DNA of 64,000 nucleotides from Phoronis australis. Its lineage: Eukaryota > Phoronida > Phoronidae. Position 1 is the stretch's first letter; the number at the start of each line of letters is the position of its first letter. The notes beneath the pieces are model-generated. The model saw nothing but the letters and a program-made list of their open reading frames with translations, had not been told where the DNA came from and searched no databases. Positions 12,001 to 27,000 of the stretch are shown one piece after another. Both the position numbers and the translations under genes were made by a program. The stretch spans positions 353,546-417,545 of the forward strand of contig NMRA01000319.1 in assembly GCA_002633005.1 (NCBI GenBank), read 5' to 3'.

Positions 12001-15000
12001 ACAGAGATAAGGAATTGGCATGCAATTTCCACTTTAAGTCCAGTGTTACTTGAATTTTATTTTACTGAATAGATTATTTATGTTCGGTTTCATTCACCAG
12101 GTGCGCATTCTCACCGACCTTGGTTTGTTCACCGAGGCGTTCATCATTCTGCAACGTCTGCTCCACGGTGAACGTCTGCCGCACACAGCAGACAGCAACT
12201 TCCGTCAGGTGGAGTCCAAGATGAGCTCTATCAAGTTCAACACGTCCAAGCCTCTGTTTGAACAGTGTAACTTGAGGGTATGTCTCAAAAAACATAATTA
12301 TTGTAAAAATGGATTAGGTCAGACCCATTTTTCCAAAGATGGTCTCGACTGGTTTTTTCACTCCTTAAATATTAATGCAGACGAGAAAAGTACATTTGGT
12401 TACTTTGGTTTGTGAAATTGAGTTTTTGGTGAAATGCGTGTGCGTGTGCGTGTGATGTGTCATTGGGGATTTCTGTCTTTGTACTGTGTTGTTATTATTA
12501 TTGCAATAAACATTAAAAAAAATTGAGGGTATGTCACTGTTAGCTTTGTGTTCAAACTCGCCAAGTACATGAAATAGCTCTGTAACGGTAAGATGATTGC
12601 ACTCAAGAAGAAGTTAAAGGTCGCAGGTTTGATTCACAGACTGAAGTAGTTAAAATATGGGCGAGTACTGGGTACGGGGTCTAATGTCTGTACTCGATAA
12701 TTGACCAACTACACGGCATGCTCTGAGTAAAGTAATTGCAAATTCGTAACTAAATCGTATAACGTAATTGGCTAGTCTGAATCTGAGTAAAGTTTGAGTT
12801 GAGAGGTAAGACCCAGGGCCATCATTTCTCCAAAAATGCGTAAAGACCAGATGACCAGGAAGCATACCAACTGAATTGTAGTCAACGAAGATGTGATGAA
12901 GTTTGTGTGTGGAGTGCTGTGGAACAATACATTGGAGTCTAATTTATGGAATGTTGTCAGCTATATTCTGAATTTCCCGCATACCTTTGAAGTGGCATAA
13001 ACAATGTTTATGAAGCTGGCAGACAGTCATGGAGTCAGTCCCTGACATGACGTACATACTGTCTATGGTGTTGGCTGACAAATTATTAACTTTCACCTTT
13101 GACCTTTCAGTCATGGAGCCAGTCATCAAAGGCGTGTCTCCCATTTGGGGTCAACTGAGTGTCCCTGATGTGGGACAGATAATTCCCATGATCTAAACTT
13201 TAAATGCGTGTTGTATACATTATGTCCATGGTGTTTGCAGACATATTGTTAACTTCAACCTTTCACCCTAAGGTCATGGAGTCAACCATTGAGAAGCGTC
13301 TGTCATCCAACCTGGGTAACCTATATGGACCACACATGACCTGTATGCTGTCTCTGGCACAGGCGCACATTATGATTGCAGTTGCCGAGACGATACCAGT
13401 GCTGCCGGAGATGATGGAAGCTGGGTACGTGATGGAATGTATTATGTACATTACATTGTGATCAGAATTAGTGAATCAGTTACATTGTTTTGTTTAAGCT
13501 ATTATCAACCTGCCGTCCATAAGAATTATCTTTCAAGTTCAACGACTAAACATTATAAAACTAGTCACAATTTGTTTGTAAGCTTGAGGAGAATTGTCAA
13601 ATGAGTTGATTATTGCTTGAGATGGATGAGTTGCCTTGTCACGGCAGGTTGTTACAAAACGTGAAATGTTCATGATAGGATCTCAAGGGTTACGGGGACT
13701 ATAAACCTGACATGATTTCAGTCAGTTTACTACCCATTCGGGCTGTGGGGCAATGGTAATTAGGCCTAGTCTGGCAATGGAACTTAACACCATCGGCTAA
13801 TGTGTATTTGAACGAAATTGCATATTACCTTCCAAATAAAGGCTTTGTGTTTACTCAGGAATTTTCACTGACCCGAAAATGAGGGGAGGTTTTTCGGGCC
13901 GGTCTATCACTACCAAAACGCGATATGTTATGTGCCAGTTGTGGTCTCAAACAGTAAGAAAGTAGCTGTCAAGTCTTTCCTAGTAAAGAAATCACATCTT
14001 TGAGAAAACAAATATGTTGAGTCCAGTTTTATAGCTGTAAGTGACCTAAATCAAAAAAGAGTTTTCATAGGATGCTAGGTTCATAGTTGCTTCAACCATT
14101 CAGGGAGCTGTAGTGAGGCGATTTGTGAGCAAGTGAGTCATGGTAATTTTAGGAACTAAACACGTCAACTGTTATAACTTAAACGTCGTCTTAGAACTGA
14201 ACATGGGTGTTTAAAAGTGAGCATGTAAACAATGAGGGTAAATTTGAGCATGTCTGTTAGTTGTCTTGGACGGTTATGGTAAATTGTTTCTTATTAGTCT
14301 TACTTATTCTTACGACTGTGCCAGACACTTAATTGTCTACACCTTGTGGCATTGTGACTTAAATCTTGATTCCATGTTCATTTCCTCTCAGTCCTCCGGT
14401 TACTATGGGAACTAAAAGGTGACGTATGGTTTAGTTGTTAGGTTAAGATTGTTCTCACCATTTTTTGCAATTATCAGCAGAATGTTTTTGTTTCTTTGTG
14501 TTATTTTCTATGGCAGAGTTTAGTTATTTGTAACACGATTTCATTGTGATGCACTTCACGATCTCGTGTTCATTTTGTTGAGTGGAATGTCGCACGCAGC
14601 TTGCTTGTAGGCAGAGAACTGGGGTCTGTCTCGTAAAAGTGACTTAAGTCAAGACTGAAATTTTGGTGTTACGCTCCCATTTTGCAATTGCTGAAAAAAA
14701 TTTTAGCCAATTTATTTTGAACACATAACAGTCTAGAAACTATTTATAGAAATCATCTCAATAAGTAGCAGTTATGTGTGTGTTTTTGGAGGCTTTGTTC
14801 TTCTGCTCAAGAGATATTCAATTATTTTTCTGAAGTAGTTATGTGGAGCTTTAGACCAAAATTTGTCGCACACTTTTCATGAAACAGACGCTTGATGACG
14901 TAGACTGAGTTCAGCAATCTGTAAGCCTTCATTCTCTATCGAGTGGATGTGCTTGAGTTCTGCATGACTTGAAAGCCAATTTTCACCATAACTATGTGAT

Positions 15001-18000
15001 GGGCATGCAAAAAAATTATTCTAGTAGGCTGTTATTTTTATGAATGCACATATTCTCCTTGGAGTCGTTTGTACTATGACAAAACTATCAATGAAAACAG
15101 TGTTAACTAATTATATCATTGAAATAGTACATTACATGCCAGCAACAGAGCTGGTTGAAGTTAAGTGACTATCAAAAAATCTGAAGAAATCTTACTTCTT
15201 GTTTCGTGGTCTGGTGGAAATGCCATTGGTTATTCCCATGCCTCTCTTGTCTGGGTTATGCACACACAGTTTTTGTCTTTTGCTGTTCCGTCCCCATGAA
15301 ATTATGCTGCTGATTTCAGTGTGACATGAAACTAATTTTGAAAAGATGGACATCCACAAAGTAGATAGAGCAAAAACTGCCACGATAATTTTCTGTGTTG
15401 CAAGATGGTAATCGCTATTCCTTTGGTTTCAATACAATGGAATGTTCTCCTTTTTACGTGCAGGTCAAATTCAAAATTTATTGAATCACTCTTCTTCTTT
15501 TGAGGAGACACTGTGGCTCAGTGGTTTGACCTCCGCACTCCTGTTTGGGAGACATGGGTTCAAATCCTGGCTTCACTGGCTGACAATCAAGCATTGCACA
15601 AAGATGTCTCCTACTCCTCTGAGCTCCGTCTTACTAGTGAATGTATGCGTGGGAGTGAATGAGAACCTGGATATAATGCGAAAGCGATTTCTGGGGCTGT
15701 CCCCATATAGAAAAGACTTCATACTGTTTTCATCCCATGATCCAGTAAATAACTTGCATATTGCTTATAGAAATGGCAGCTAGTGGACATTGTTGCTGTC
15801 TCCAATAGTTGTGTACTGCGCGTTAAATTGTGTTGTTTTCTCTTCCTTGCAGAGGTCGAGAGAGCCAGATTCGCCAACACACGATCAGCACCATGTCTAA
15901 ACACCTTCACCCAAAGCACAAACACTCCCTCACAATCAAGAGAGATGGTAATGTTATAAGGAAGTTAAAAAATTAAGTCTTCATTACAGTCTAGTATAAT
16001 ACTGCATTTGGTATGTGATACAGGTCGTAAACAGTTCACGTGGAAAGAATTCTTACTTTTGCAAGAAAATAGACAAGTGTATACTTTCTGTTTTTTGACT
16101 GCTGCCATTTTCAATCTAGTATTCCAGAACTTTTTAACGTAGAAAATATATCTGAAACTAAATAAGGCGATCCAGATCCTCCCAAGGATACTATTGTTTC
16201 AAGAAATGAAGAATATAAATCGGTAAATAAAACAACAAGAATGGATCAACTGAAATTTGAAATTTTCGGAGGTAACAACTTCCTTTATCAACAAAAACAG
16301 AACTTTTTAAAAAATGTATCTATTGAAAAAAGCCAAATTTAAAAAAGGACACCCAGTCACCTAGTCTTGCTGACTACTTTGAAAAATAGTTTCAAAGTAG
16401 ACCATCTCTTTTCTAAAAAAATCTAGAATTTGGGACATGGAAACTCTCACGAAAAAATTTATTTTCTTCATTCTGGAATTTGGGACGCCTCTTTTGGTGT
16501 TCATCATATTTCCCAAATTTTGGACAAACAATGTGTTTTCAATCTACAGAGTGGGCAATTTTGCCGTCTTTCATGTGATCCTTGAATTTTAAGGCGGCCG
16601 ATGTTGCCTATTTCTAGAATTTAGGACAAGCTCGGACCATGAGCAAAATGATTACTTGGGCATTTTTTCGAATTAGAGAATGTTTACCGTTCTGCTGCCA
16701 GACTTGCTCACGTAATAGCCCAATCACATTTCTTACCTTAAAATTGGAAGGATAGTAGTAATATGTGAATATTACCACAGTGGAAAACTGCGTTGAAAAT
16801 ATTGAATGAAGTTTTGATTTCTCTCTGTTTTCTATGAAAATAAAGTAAGAACAGGTCTTATGAGATTTGTCCAATATGTGATATCCAAGTGAACTTTTTT
16901 GCTAATGAGCAAAAATGTTTTCCTTGGTTAGGCTCCTGCGTGCTTAAGCACTCACTGATGGAGACGCCATGAGCAGGAATCAAATTTCTCCATCGTTTCC
17001 ACGAAGGAAGTAATCTTTCTAAAAGCTGTTTGTAAAAAAGGTTGATTCTACAGACATTTCATGCCTCCTAGTTAAGTTTGAAAAGTTTCCTCTGCTTATT
17101 TCAGAGATTTTTTATTGAATGGCTGTGCTTGTGACTAGATTGTAGTGAACTCTATGAGGGCCTGCAGCCATAGTGGTCACTGAGTGTTGAATGCGTTGAT
17201 TAGATCTTGGCTAAACTAGTGCGGGTTCATTAACTCTGTGGAGAAATATCTGCAAAGTTTACAAGAAAGGATTAGTATTATTATTATTTTTCCTCATGTG
17301 ACACTGTCTGTTTTCGGAATATCAAATGCTTTATTTCTGTGTTATTTCTGTATAACTTTTACATGTACATTCAGTTTTTCGTAATGTATATTTCAAAGAT
17401 ATTTCATCACCCAATCCAAGCAAGAAATTTCGCAGTGAGTAGTGAAACCAAATATCTTATGGTTAAACGATTCATAATTTTGTTTTTTTCAAATTTGCTC
17501 TCAGTTTTTGTTTACTTTTTCAGAGAGCAATGACACAAACCGAGAAATTTAAATTATTGGTTTCATTTAAAAGGCATTTTTATTCATGGTGAAGCAACCC
17601 AGTATTTTATTACTCTAAAATGTAACTGGTGAAGATAGTGACATCTATTTAAATTTATTGTTGCCACGGTGATAAAAATCTTGATCTTCCTGAAACCACT
17701 TTGAAATGGTGAGCTCGAACGATTATCTAAATCTCTTCTTGGTTATATTTAATCTCTTACTCAAAGTCAGCGACCGAAAATGGGTGTGGGTGTGGGTTAT
17801 TTGAAGCTTGGTTAACCATGGCTAGTGAGGTGCTTAAAGGTCCTAGCTCAGGGCTTGGAATTTTCCTCTTTTAAGAGGATTTCCTCTTTCTTGGTTTCGA
17901 TTTCCTCGTATTTGATTTCCAGTAACTATTTCCTTTTTTCATCTCTTTTTGTCATTTCGACTTTATTTATACAAAAACATTTATTTCTGAGAAATTTTAC

Positions 18001-21000
18001 AATGCAAACAATATTTTTATTACTTTAAACACAAGCCTGTTTATTTGTGGAATGATAACATCCACTGGAAAATTTTATTCTTTTTTGTCATACTTCATTC
18101 CAAGCTCTGATATCTATTTTAATTTTAGGCCACATTAGCGGCAAGAAGTGGAAAATAAAAATGACTCAAAATGTAACATGAAAACGACCTTTCGATATTA
18201 GGTGAATATCATTGTCAGGTACAATAGAAGAGACCGAAATAACATATTCTGTTACCATGTTGTTTTGTTATCATGTTTTGCTATCATGTTTTGTTATCGC
18301 GTTTTCTTGTCATGTTTTGTTCTATTCTGTCTGACTATTGTACCTGAGGATGGTATGCGCCATGATGCCCTCTAGCATCGTTTTTGTTTCCCATATCTAT
18401 TTTGGGTACTTAACGCTTGATCAGTGACCATATTTTCCATTTTGTTGTGACATTTACTTCACAGATGGCACTACGCCTGACGTTAATGAGGAGAGCGAGT
18501 CGGAGAGTGAAGGGTCACGTACAAGCAAGTGTTTCACTGGTCGCAAGGACAATAAGGTCGTGACGGAAGAGTTCATCAAGGGTACTCTGCTGAGGACGGC
18601 CGAGCAAATACTGACCACAGTCTCCGAGACACTGTTGGAGACGCCCAATGAAAATGGTGAGATGTTACAAGTGGGCGGTACTGAGATCTCGTGGTTGGGA
18701 GGAGTCTGTTTTTAAGAAATGAATGTGGCTATTTCAATATTATACAAATCAGCTGCAACTGGCATGTTACTTTCAATGATGCATGCTAATTGATCTGTCG
18801 ACGAGATTTTGAGTGATGGCTTAACTGACCAATCAGAAGACAGACATTCATTTCCATGCCGCCATTTTACCCAACAAACAACATGTTGGCGGGTAAAACG
18901 TATTGTTTGTTTGTCGACATTTGCAAGCAATGGGGCGGAACTTGTGATAGGTCAATTGAAACAAGTCATGTCATTATTAGCCATCACAGGCACATCAACA
19001 AGAAATCCATTGGTTTTAGCAAAAGTCCAATTTGTCCACATTTTCAGTTGTTTTTCTGTGGTCAGACAATGTGGATTACATGGAATGTCTCTTATTTTGA
19101 TTATGCTTTCAGGGAGCAGTCTCGTGTAGGAGTAGCAGGCAATGGTGTTTTTAGTTTGTGTAGTACTATCCAAAGTAAAGAGAATGTGTTCTCAACAGAG
19201 AAAATTGATATGAGATGTCATGTATTGACAGTTAAAGTTCTTGTATTCCGAATCTTTTTGTCATTTTGTTCTTCGTTTTTTATTCAAATCCAGCTTGCTG
19301 ACCTCATTAACTGTTATGCAACAGTTAGTGTGTGGTCTTGTAGACTCTGGTTGAATTTAAAATGATCACTTATGGGCACAGATCTGAATAGTTACAGTTT
19401 GGTTATTCAGCAAACCATATTTCTCAGACCATTAGTTTACAGCAGTTGCTAAGATTTTGTAAATTTATTCTATAATAATTGCCATAACGTTATTTTGTAG
19501 TTAAATTCAAGAGTAAGTATTGTACTGTGTGAAACCCCAGACACTCTAGGTAGCTCATATTTCAGGCACTGTCAACGACACACGTCACGTACCTAGTAAC
19601 TAATCTTCACTGCCGGTGTTCGACCTGTTGTCAGAATCCACACTAACTTTTTCTGGTTGCACTTCACTGAAATTCGGCAATCGCAATGCATTGCTTTAGC
19701 TTTGTTCAATTTCCCCTCGTGTTAATGCTACGGACTTGTTTCTGGAAGAATTTGTTCTCTGTCCGAGTCTTCCCCTGCCATATCCTGAAATAAAATTCCA
19801 CGGTACGTTATACTTTGCCAGTTGTACATGAGCAATGGACTGCCAACTCTCCGCAATATCAGGAAGGCTATTCTGAACTTTTTTGTGTGAAGCAGAACAT
19901 TTATCATATTACCATATTTACTCTTTAAGGCGTGGTTTATAATTGTCCTGTGTATCAGTGTTGCACAAAAGACTGCCAGAAATGCTGAACAGTAGAGCAA
20001 AACGATTTTGCGAGCATTTGAAAACTGCTCTGATCTTAAATCTACTCGCTAACTGGAAAACGTTTTGCATTGCTGTTACAAAGTTCCAGAACAACTCCTA
20101 GTAGCACTTGTTCTGGAACAGCTTGCGCCCAATTTCAGTGAATGTGAACAGGGTGTAATTCATGTGGTTTTTTGTATGACTAGGATTCATGGTATTGCAA
20201 GCACACATTACTAACTACAGCACTGAGTCTGATGTAAGTCACTGTGGATTTGAGCTCCCCTAACTCGACCAGAAATGGATGCTATGTCGTATAACTGTGC
20301 TTCATGGCTGACTAACTGCATGGACCAATGTGCACATTATGACAATTCAATACATTTTTTGATGGTCGGACATTTTTCTGAGTGAGAAACCATGGAACTA
20401 TCTGTTGTCCTTGTGCTTGCCTTCATCAGTAAACTTCTTTTTTCATTCAGACAAGTTAAATTTTTCTATTCCGTTAATATGTATTCTATTTTTGAGGATT
20501 TTTCTTGAAAATGCGCTATGCCAAATTCTTAAACTTTAATTTGTTAATTACAAATATTCCATAACCCCAATAACTGGTCTGTTAACTCTCTTTTGTTTGT
20601 CTCAATTTGGATCTGTTTAGGAAGGTTGCTAAAAAAGTGTTCAACTTGTATTGACTCCTGAGAGAGGCCCTATAGCCTGACTGATGTGCAGGAATCTTGC
20701 AGGTTTCCTCTTCCTTAAATGGCTCATATCGTAGTTCCATTCTCTTACATCAAAATTCTTCTTTTAGAGGGACCCGATAGTCTGCCGGCTTCCGAACTTG
20801 AGCTTGTTGTTATCAGTAAACTCGAACTGGCCAACATCGCTCGTCAGCGCCACCACGCGGCTATGGCTTCACGTATGGTATTCTCAGCCATGAAACTGCT
20901 GAAGTCTGCAAAGTTGTTTGAACCAAGCAAACCAAAGACAATGGCATCTGACAAACTTAGGTATGACCACTGCTTTGTGTTGTTGTTCACTCAGTATGCA

Positions 21001-24000
21001 TTTACAGAATCTGAAGTGATTTCAAACTAATGTTTTGTTTACAATTTAGCATTCTGGGCTTGAGGATAACTAGTCCCATAGTGGCTTAGAATTTTGCTGA
21101 CAGTCGTAAATCATCAGAGTCTGTACAAGGACCTTTTGAAATTGACATGCAAGGTCAGTGAAAGTAGTTTTTTGTGAATCCTGCATTTAGTCATACAACC
21201 ATCTCAGTTGGCCTGTATAAGTAAATTGCATAACGCGTTCTGGTTGTGATAGACCGACTGGAAAAACCTCACCTCATTTTCGTCAGTGGAAATTCCTGAG
21301 AAATCCACAAACCTTTGTTTTGCCAGTAACATTTGATTTCACGCCTATACACATTACCTGAGGGCGTTAAGTTCCATTGCCAGACCAGGGGTAATTACCA
21401 TGATGTTTATTGCTCCTATAGCAGCAATGGGTAATAAACTATTGAAATTGCTGATAAAAGCCTGTCAAGTTTAGAGTCCCTTTAACCCTGAGATTCTATC
21501 ATGAATATTTCATGTTGTGTGAGCTTAACAATGGGTTTATGGTCCTGGCTGAGAAGATAGGTGTTTTGAATTACCCAACCTCAATGGCGCATTAAAGGTG
21601 CATGTATAGACACGTCTTCTTGTCACTCACCATAAAAAACTTGTCTCAATTTCTTACTTACTCATTAGAAGTGATTTGGGCTTGGAAAATGGAAAAAAAC
21701 AAACTGATTGGTGTTGCTTGGCAACATGCTCTGGCAATTAAATGACCAGCCAGGTGAAGTCAAGTAGTTGACTTTGGTCTCAAACAACAAAGATTTTTAG
21801 GCCTGGAAATCATTTCTAATCACAGCTGGAGCAAGTTGAGACGAGTTTTGTTATTGAATACCATAAATAAATGAAACTAAATCAAAAGCAAGTTTTTGTG
21901 CAAAATCTTCGCAGGGCGTCTTCAATGAAGACTGGAGTCACAAAGAGCAGTGTGAGTCCAAGCGTCCGACTGACGGAGCCTGCCAATAGCCATTATCAGT
22001 ACCAGAACTTTCAGAGCCGCTCACGCTTGGACGCCAGACTCTGGCTAGACTGTCGCTATGCGCTCGTCAAGGCCATGATGCTGCAGATGAGAGGAATGGG
22101 CCACATAAAGGGTAGGTAATGGCGCTTGCTGCAGGTCATGTGACATCATCTGTGTTGAAGCAGGTGTAAGTAGATAGGTGGCGCCACTGTGGTATTTATA
22201 CTAGTTTGTACTGCCAGAGAAGTCATACCTGCTTTCGATTGGTTGATTTAGATGATTAGTGCATGTGTGATGTGTTGAAATGTTTTTAGAAATCTGCATT
22301 GTTGATACATTACTCTCGTGGCACAAATGTCGATGTACGTTTCAAGTGTAGTGAGACATGCCACACAATGTTCACAGCAACGTTCAGTTTGAAGTCCCAA
22401 CTCTCAGTTGAGAATGCAATGTTTGATACTAACACTCATTTTTCAGAATTTCTAATTTACATGTGACTTTAATTTACCATCACGGTGTTGTCTGTCTTTT
22501 ATACTTTTCAGGGAGTTCAGAATGCTAATGATTAATTATTAAATGTTGAGTTTTGCCTCATTATGAGCAAGCAATTGGCACCAATGAACTAGAGATACTG
22601 AGATACATCAGGATGTAACAACATTCATTTTCTTTACGTTACGCGTAATTTTATTATAATTTTCTTTCTTAATGCCAATTATGTATTAGCGTTAATGCAT
22701 CTGCTTACGATAGTATTGCAATAAATTGCTGGACTGGTAAATGTTCAATGTTATTTGCTCCCTCAGGTGACATATCCAAGGTCATTGTTGAGATGGCTGA
22801 TTGCCATCAGTACATCGGTGAGGGCGTCCTTGAGGCGGACACCTGCGGCGACGCTGAGATGCAGGCGGAGTTCATGTTCCAGGGCGCCATGTTGAACATC
22901 ATGGAAGGGCTCCCCCTGGAGGAGACCATCGACATATTGCAGGTTGGTTTTCGTTAAATGTTGGACCAAGTTTGAACTGTCCATGCACTATGTTTTATTG
23001 TACATAATTTAGGCTGAACGTGACTTGCGATAAAATCTCATAAATTTTGTACAAAAATAATGGCTGAAATTTGACCTTTTTCATTTTTCAGAGGCTTCTA
23101 ATATTGTCATGAATGCCCATAAATTTTCAAATTATTGTCTGTTGTTAGCTGTGGTATAGAACTTGTACATGGTAAAGCATTAAGTTGGAGATATGGAGCT
23201 TTTATGAACAGAATGAAAAAAATAAAAATTCAACTGTCTGTCATAGTGTATTTTAAATTAGTGAGATTTTAACATAGGCTTCTTACCACACTATAATGTT
23301 AACTTTATCATTCGTAACTTTGGCTTCTAACCACGCAACATGTTTTATATTATGTTACATTGTGAAATTTGATGCAATGTGAACTGTTATAAAAGTCTGT
23401 CTTATTGTTTTTACGTTTTCAAAGGGACACAATGAAGGTTATGAAAGCAGATTGTCAGATCGCTGGCGATGGCAACAAATTGAGAATCTGAAGTCTCACA
23501 GCCAATTTTGCGCCCCGCCCGACTGTGACAGGTTGATAGGTTGGCATTGAAGAAATGATGTGAAAGTTACAGACCTCCTTTTTCAGTAACTGTCCACTTG
23601 CTTGAGCTGTTGTTATGCCACAATATCTTTTTAATTACATTTTGTATGAATTCAACCTGACTTTGTCTTCCTGGTTTCTCTGTCCACAGGAAGTATGTCG
23701 TCTGCTAGACAGTGTCAGATGTCTCTCAAGTCCAGGTCGTCTGCTACGCACAATGACTAAGATACAACTGGTTGACATGATGGCTGCCTCGACCACAAAG
23801 TCAAAGAACACCACTGCCATGTCACTGCCCAAATACATAGAGTGTCAGAAACAATTGTTGGACCAGGTAATTAGACAGGCTGAGAAGAGAAACTGCTGTT
23901 TGTATTGATGTTGAGCTCGTTTCATGAAAAATGACTTAGACTTAAGTCAGAAATTTGGTCTTCCGCTCCACACAACCATTTCTGAAAAATAATTAAATCT

Positions 24001-27000
24001 CACCTAGTAAGGAAAGTGCATAGTCTCTGAGAATTTTAATTAAATCAGTTTTTGGCCAGAATAAGATTAAAAACCAGACGATCGCCCTCTGAGAATATGT
24101 CTTTGACTGGCAGTTACCGAGATGCGCTCATGATTTATTGCTAAACTGCACTGTTTGAATTCATAAAGTGACCGTTGTGTCATAAGAATCATAGACAAGA
24201 GATTCACAACGGTGTTGTTTTCATTTGAAATTTCCAGAGGAGGCGACTATCTCTTCCAATGCACATCTCAGCTTCTGGTCAGTGAGCAGACTACGTAATT
24301 TGCCAGAAGCAAACGCACCATTACACAAGTCGCTGCTACTGAATAGTGACGTCTTAGTCAATAGTGTTTATCGTGGATTGTGAGCAAGAGCACAAATTTT
24401 ATGCATTAGTGTGAATGTAAATAGTTGACATTCTATGAGTTCTGAGTGCAACCAAAGTACAAATTTTAATATCCAAGCATGACCTCAAGGTGGCATGTCA
24501 AACAATTCACCTACAACAGGATGCTAACAATTACAATTTATTTTTCAGGTTCAAGATCTTGGTGACAAGATCGTGCACTACTATCCTGAAGGCGAGCTAC
24601 CAGAGTACTCAGGTATCTCCTGCCCCATGTCTAACCTGTACATACCACATGTGTTGACACTCACCCAACTCAAGCTGAGGATCGGCCACGCCATGGCGAG
24701 GAATGCGGCCAAGCTGATCAAGGATAAGTAAGTACTATTCAGAGCTGTTCGATTGTGATTGAACAGACAACTGCTAGTAAAAATCCTTCGGTTTTCACAC
24801 GATGTAGTGGACAAGTGAAACTTCAAAACTGTCAAATTTCTCAACAAAAATAACTTTTCAGGAAAATTTACTTTGCTTTTTAGTTTGGTGTGTATGGCAA
24901 AGATATTACCAAACAACGTTTGGTAAATCTTGAGCATTAGCAGCAAGGTGGAAAGTCTCTGTAATATAGAAATAATAAAATGGCAGTTTTAGCAATGTTA
25001 TTTTTGAACCAAATTGAAGAATTTTAACCATAATTTCTTATTATGGAAAACTAGTAGCTATCAAATACTTTCACTGGAATACACAAAATTGATGATTGTT
25101 TTGTAATTCAATATGCTCTTTGATCCAGCGACTGTAATCATTCCAGTTGAATATGCGCCCAAGTTCCACTGTAGTTTTGCTCAGAACGATTAAAAGAAAT
25201 TTTGTTTCCAGTTATAGTGAAGTTTGTTGAACAAGAAAGCACATATTTGTTGTCTTTCATACAGTTATCTAATCTAAATGTTGGTTTTACATTTAATGGC
25301 ATTACTTGATGGGAGCTCACTCTGGCGAGACCACCAAGTCCTTGCAGGGATAGCAATAGGCATTGTAGCTTTCACTCGCAAGTGCCCCTGAGCTAGGTAA
25401 CATTATGAAGCAATCTCATCATGAAAGACCATTCTGAGTAGCCAGATCACCTTCTTGGAACTGTCGAGGCTCCTGTGTCTTTGTTCACTGGGCTATATGT
25501 CATGCCCGTACATTTTTTTCATTATTCGTAGTTTGATAGTGTTAAGATAGGAGTGGTCTGGAAGTGTTATGTTTTCATCTTTTTGCCATTTTGATTGACT
25601 AGCATACTCAAAGCAGTGATGATAGCGTGTCCATTTTGTAGTCCTCGAAGTCCCTAAGATTGTATCCTGTCCCTTTTGCCTTACGTGATACAATTATATG
25701 TAAACCAAGAAGGATTGTGGTATCGTAATGCTGTCTTAAATGGCACTCAACTGTGTTACAGAAGTGAGGATGACATGGTGTCCCTGTGGTCATCAGCTCT
25801 TGGTGTGCTTACGACCGCCCTGGAGATGAGTCGCACCATTACCATGAGATATGCCAACTTTGAGGCAGAGATACTCTTCAATATAGGTGCGTATATTGAT
25901 AAGGTCAAATAGAAGCATGGTGGGTGTCAGTATTGGTGCCGTGGCCCGGATTTTGTTATTGTTTACTGTTAAGCCAAAAATGCATTGTGGTTTGGGCTCA
26001 GCTACTAAGAAAAAACTCAGATTTAATCTATCTCGTATGCATAACTGTATTCATTGTTTAAAGCTTCCCACCGTTTGACTAAAGATCAACACTCACCACC
26101 AGTTGTTGCAGAAGCTTCAAAAGGTTGGCAGTGGTCAACAAAACAGTGGTTCTCAAGTAAATCCCGGACAGATTTATAATTTTTCTATATTTTATTTTGC
26201 CACTGGATGAATGATTATCACTATCAACATGTTGAAGAAAGTTCAGTTCGTTTTTCTGCGTTTTTGTTGCCTTCACTGTTGTGACTCGAAGCCACAAAGA
26301 CCAAAGTTTATCGAGATGCCCAAGGGCAATGTTGCTTTGTTTAAATTTTGTTCCATTCAAGTCATTGTTTGTCTCATTTTATTCAAGGCAAAGTACAGAG
26401 ACAGCTGTTCCTGTTGGGCAAATTCTCCCCTCGTGCAGTCGCCGACACCCTGCTGGAGGCCATTCACATCAGTTACCATTCTGATCATGACTTGGGGTAA
26501 GTAATCGGATAATCACTGAATATTTAAGCAGTGTTGTTGTATGGTAGGAGCAGGCTCCTAGAGTTGTAAACTATTTAAAGGAGAAAGCCAACGTTTTTCG
26601 TATACCTGGTGACAGGCTGTAGTTTATCTTGGTTTCGTACTGCTCATTTGCTCTGGATGTCTCTTGGATGTGTATAGTGTCGTCTAACTGGCTGTCTATT
26701 TATCAAGTTGAGTTTTACTGTCACTGTGATATGTTTCATTGACTTTTGAAATTGTACAGGACTTGTGATACCAAAGAAGACAATAGGCTGTTGATTAGGT
26801 AGCTGTCTCTGTTCCTATACTCCAGGAGTTGTCTCCCATGGTTGTCTGTAAACTGCATTCCGACTTTCCTATTTCAGTCTCATCCGGCAAGCGTATCTGG
26901 AACTGGCGTTGCTGTACGTTGTCAGCAGTGGTATTTCTTCCACACGAGAGGGGTCGTTGTTCTTTGAATCTGGTGGTGAAAGCGGTGACGAACTGACCGA

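Noticed and set aside
15514-15567. tRNA gene
   Set aside because: Box A and box B are perfect, but the acceptor stem cannot be formed; it is a SINE head.
18856-19365. 169-codon open frame on + in intron 16
   Set aside because: Overlapped by other open frames on both strands, with no domain and atypical codon use; considered chance.
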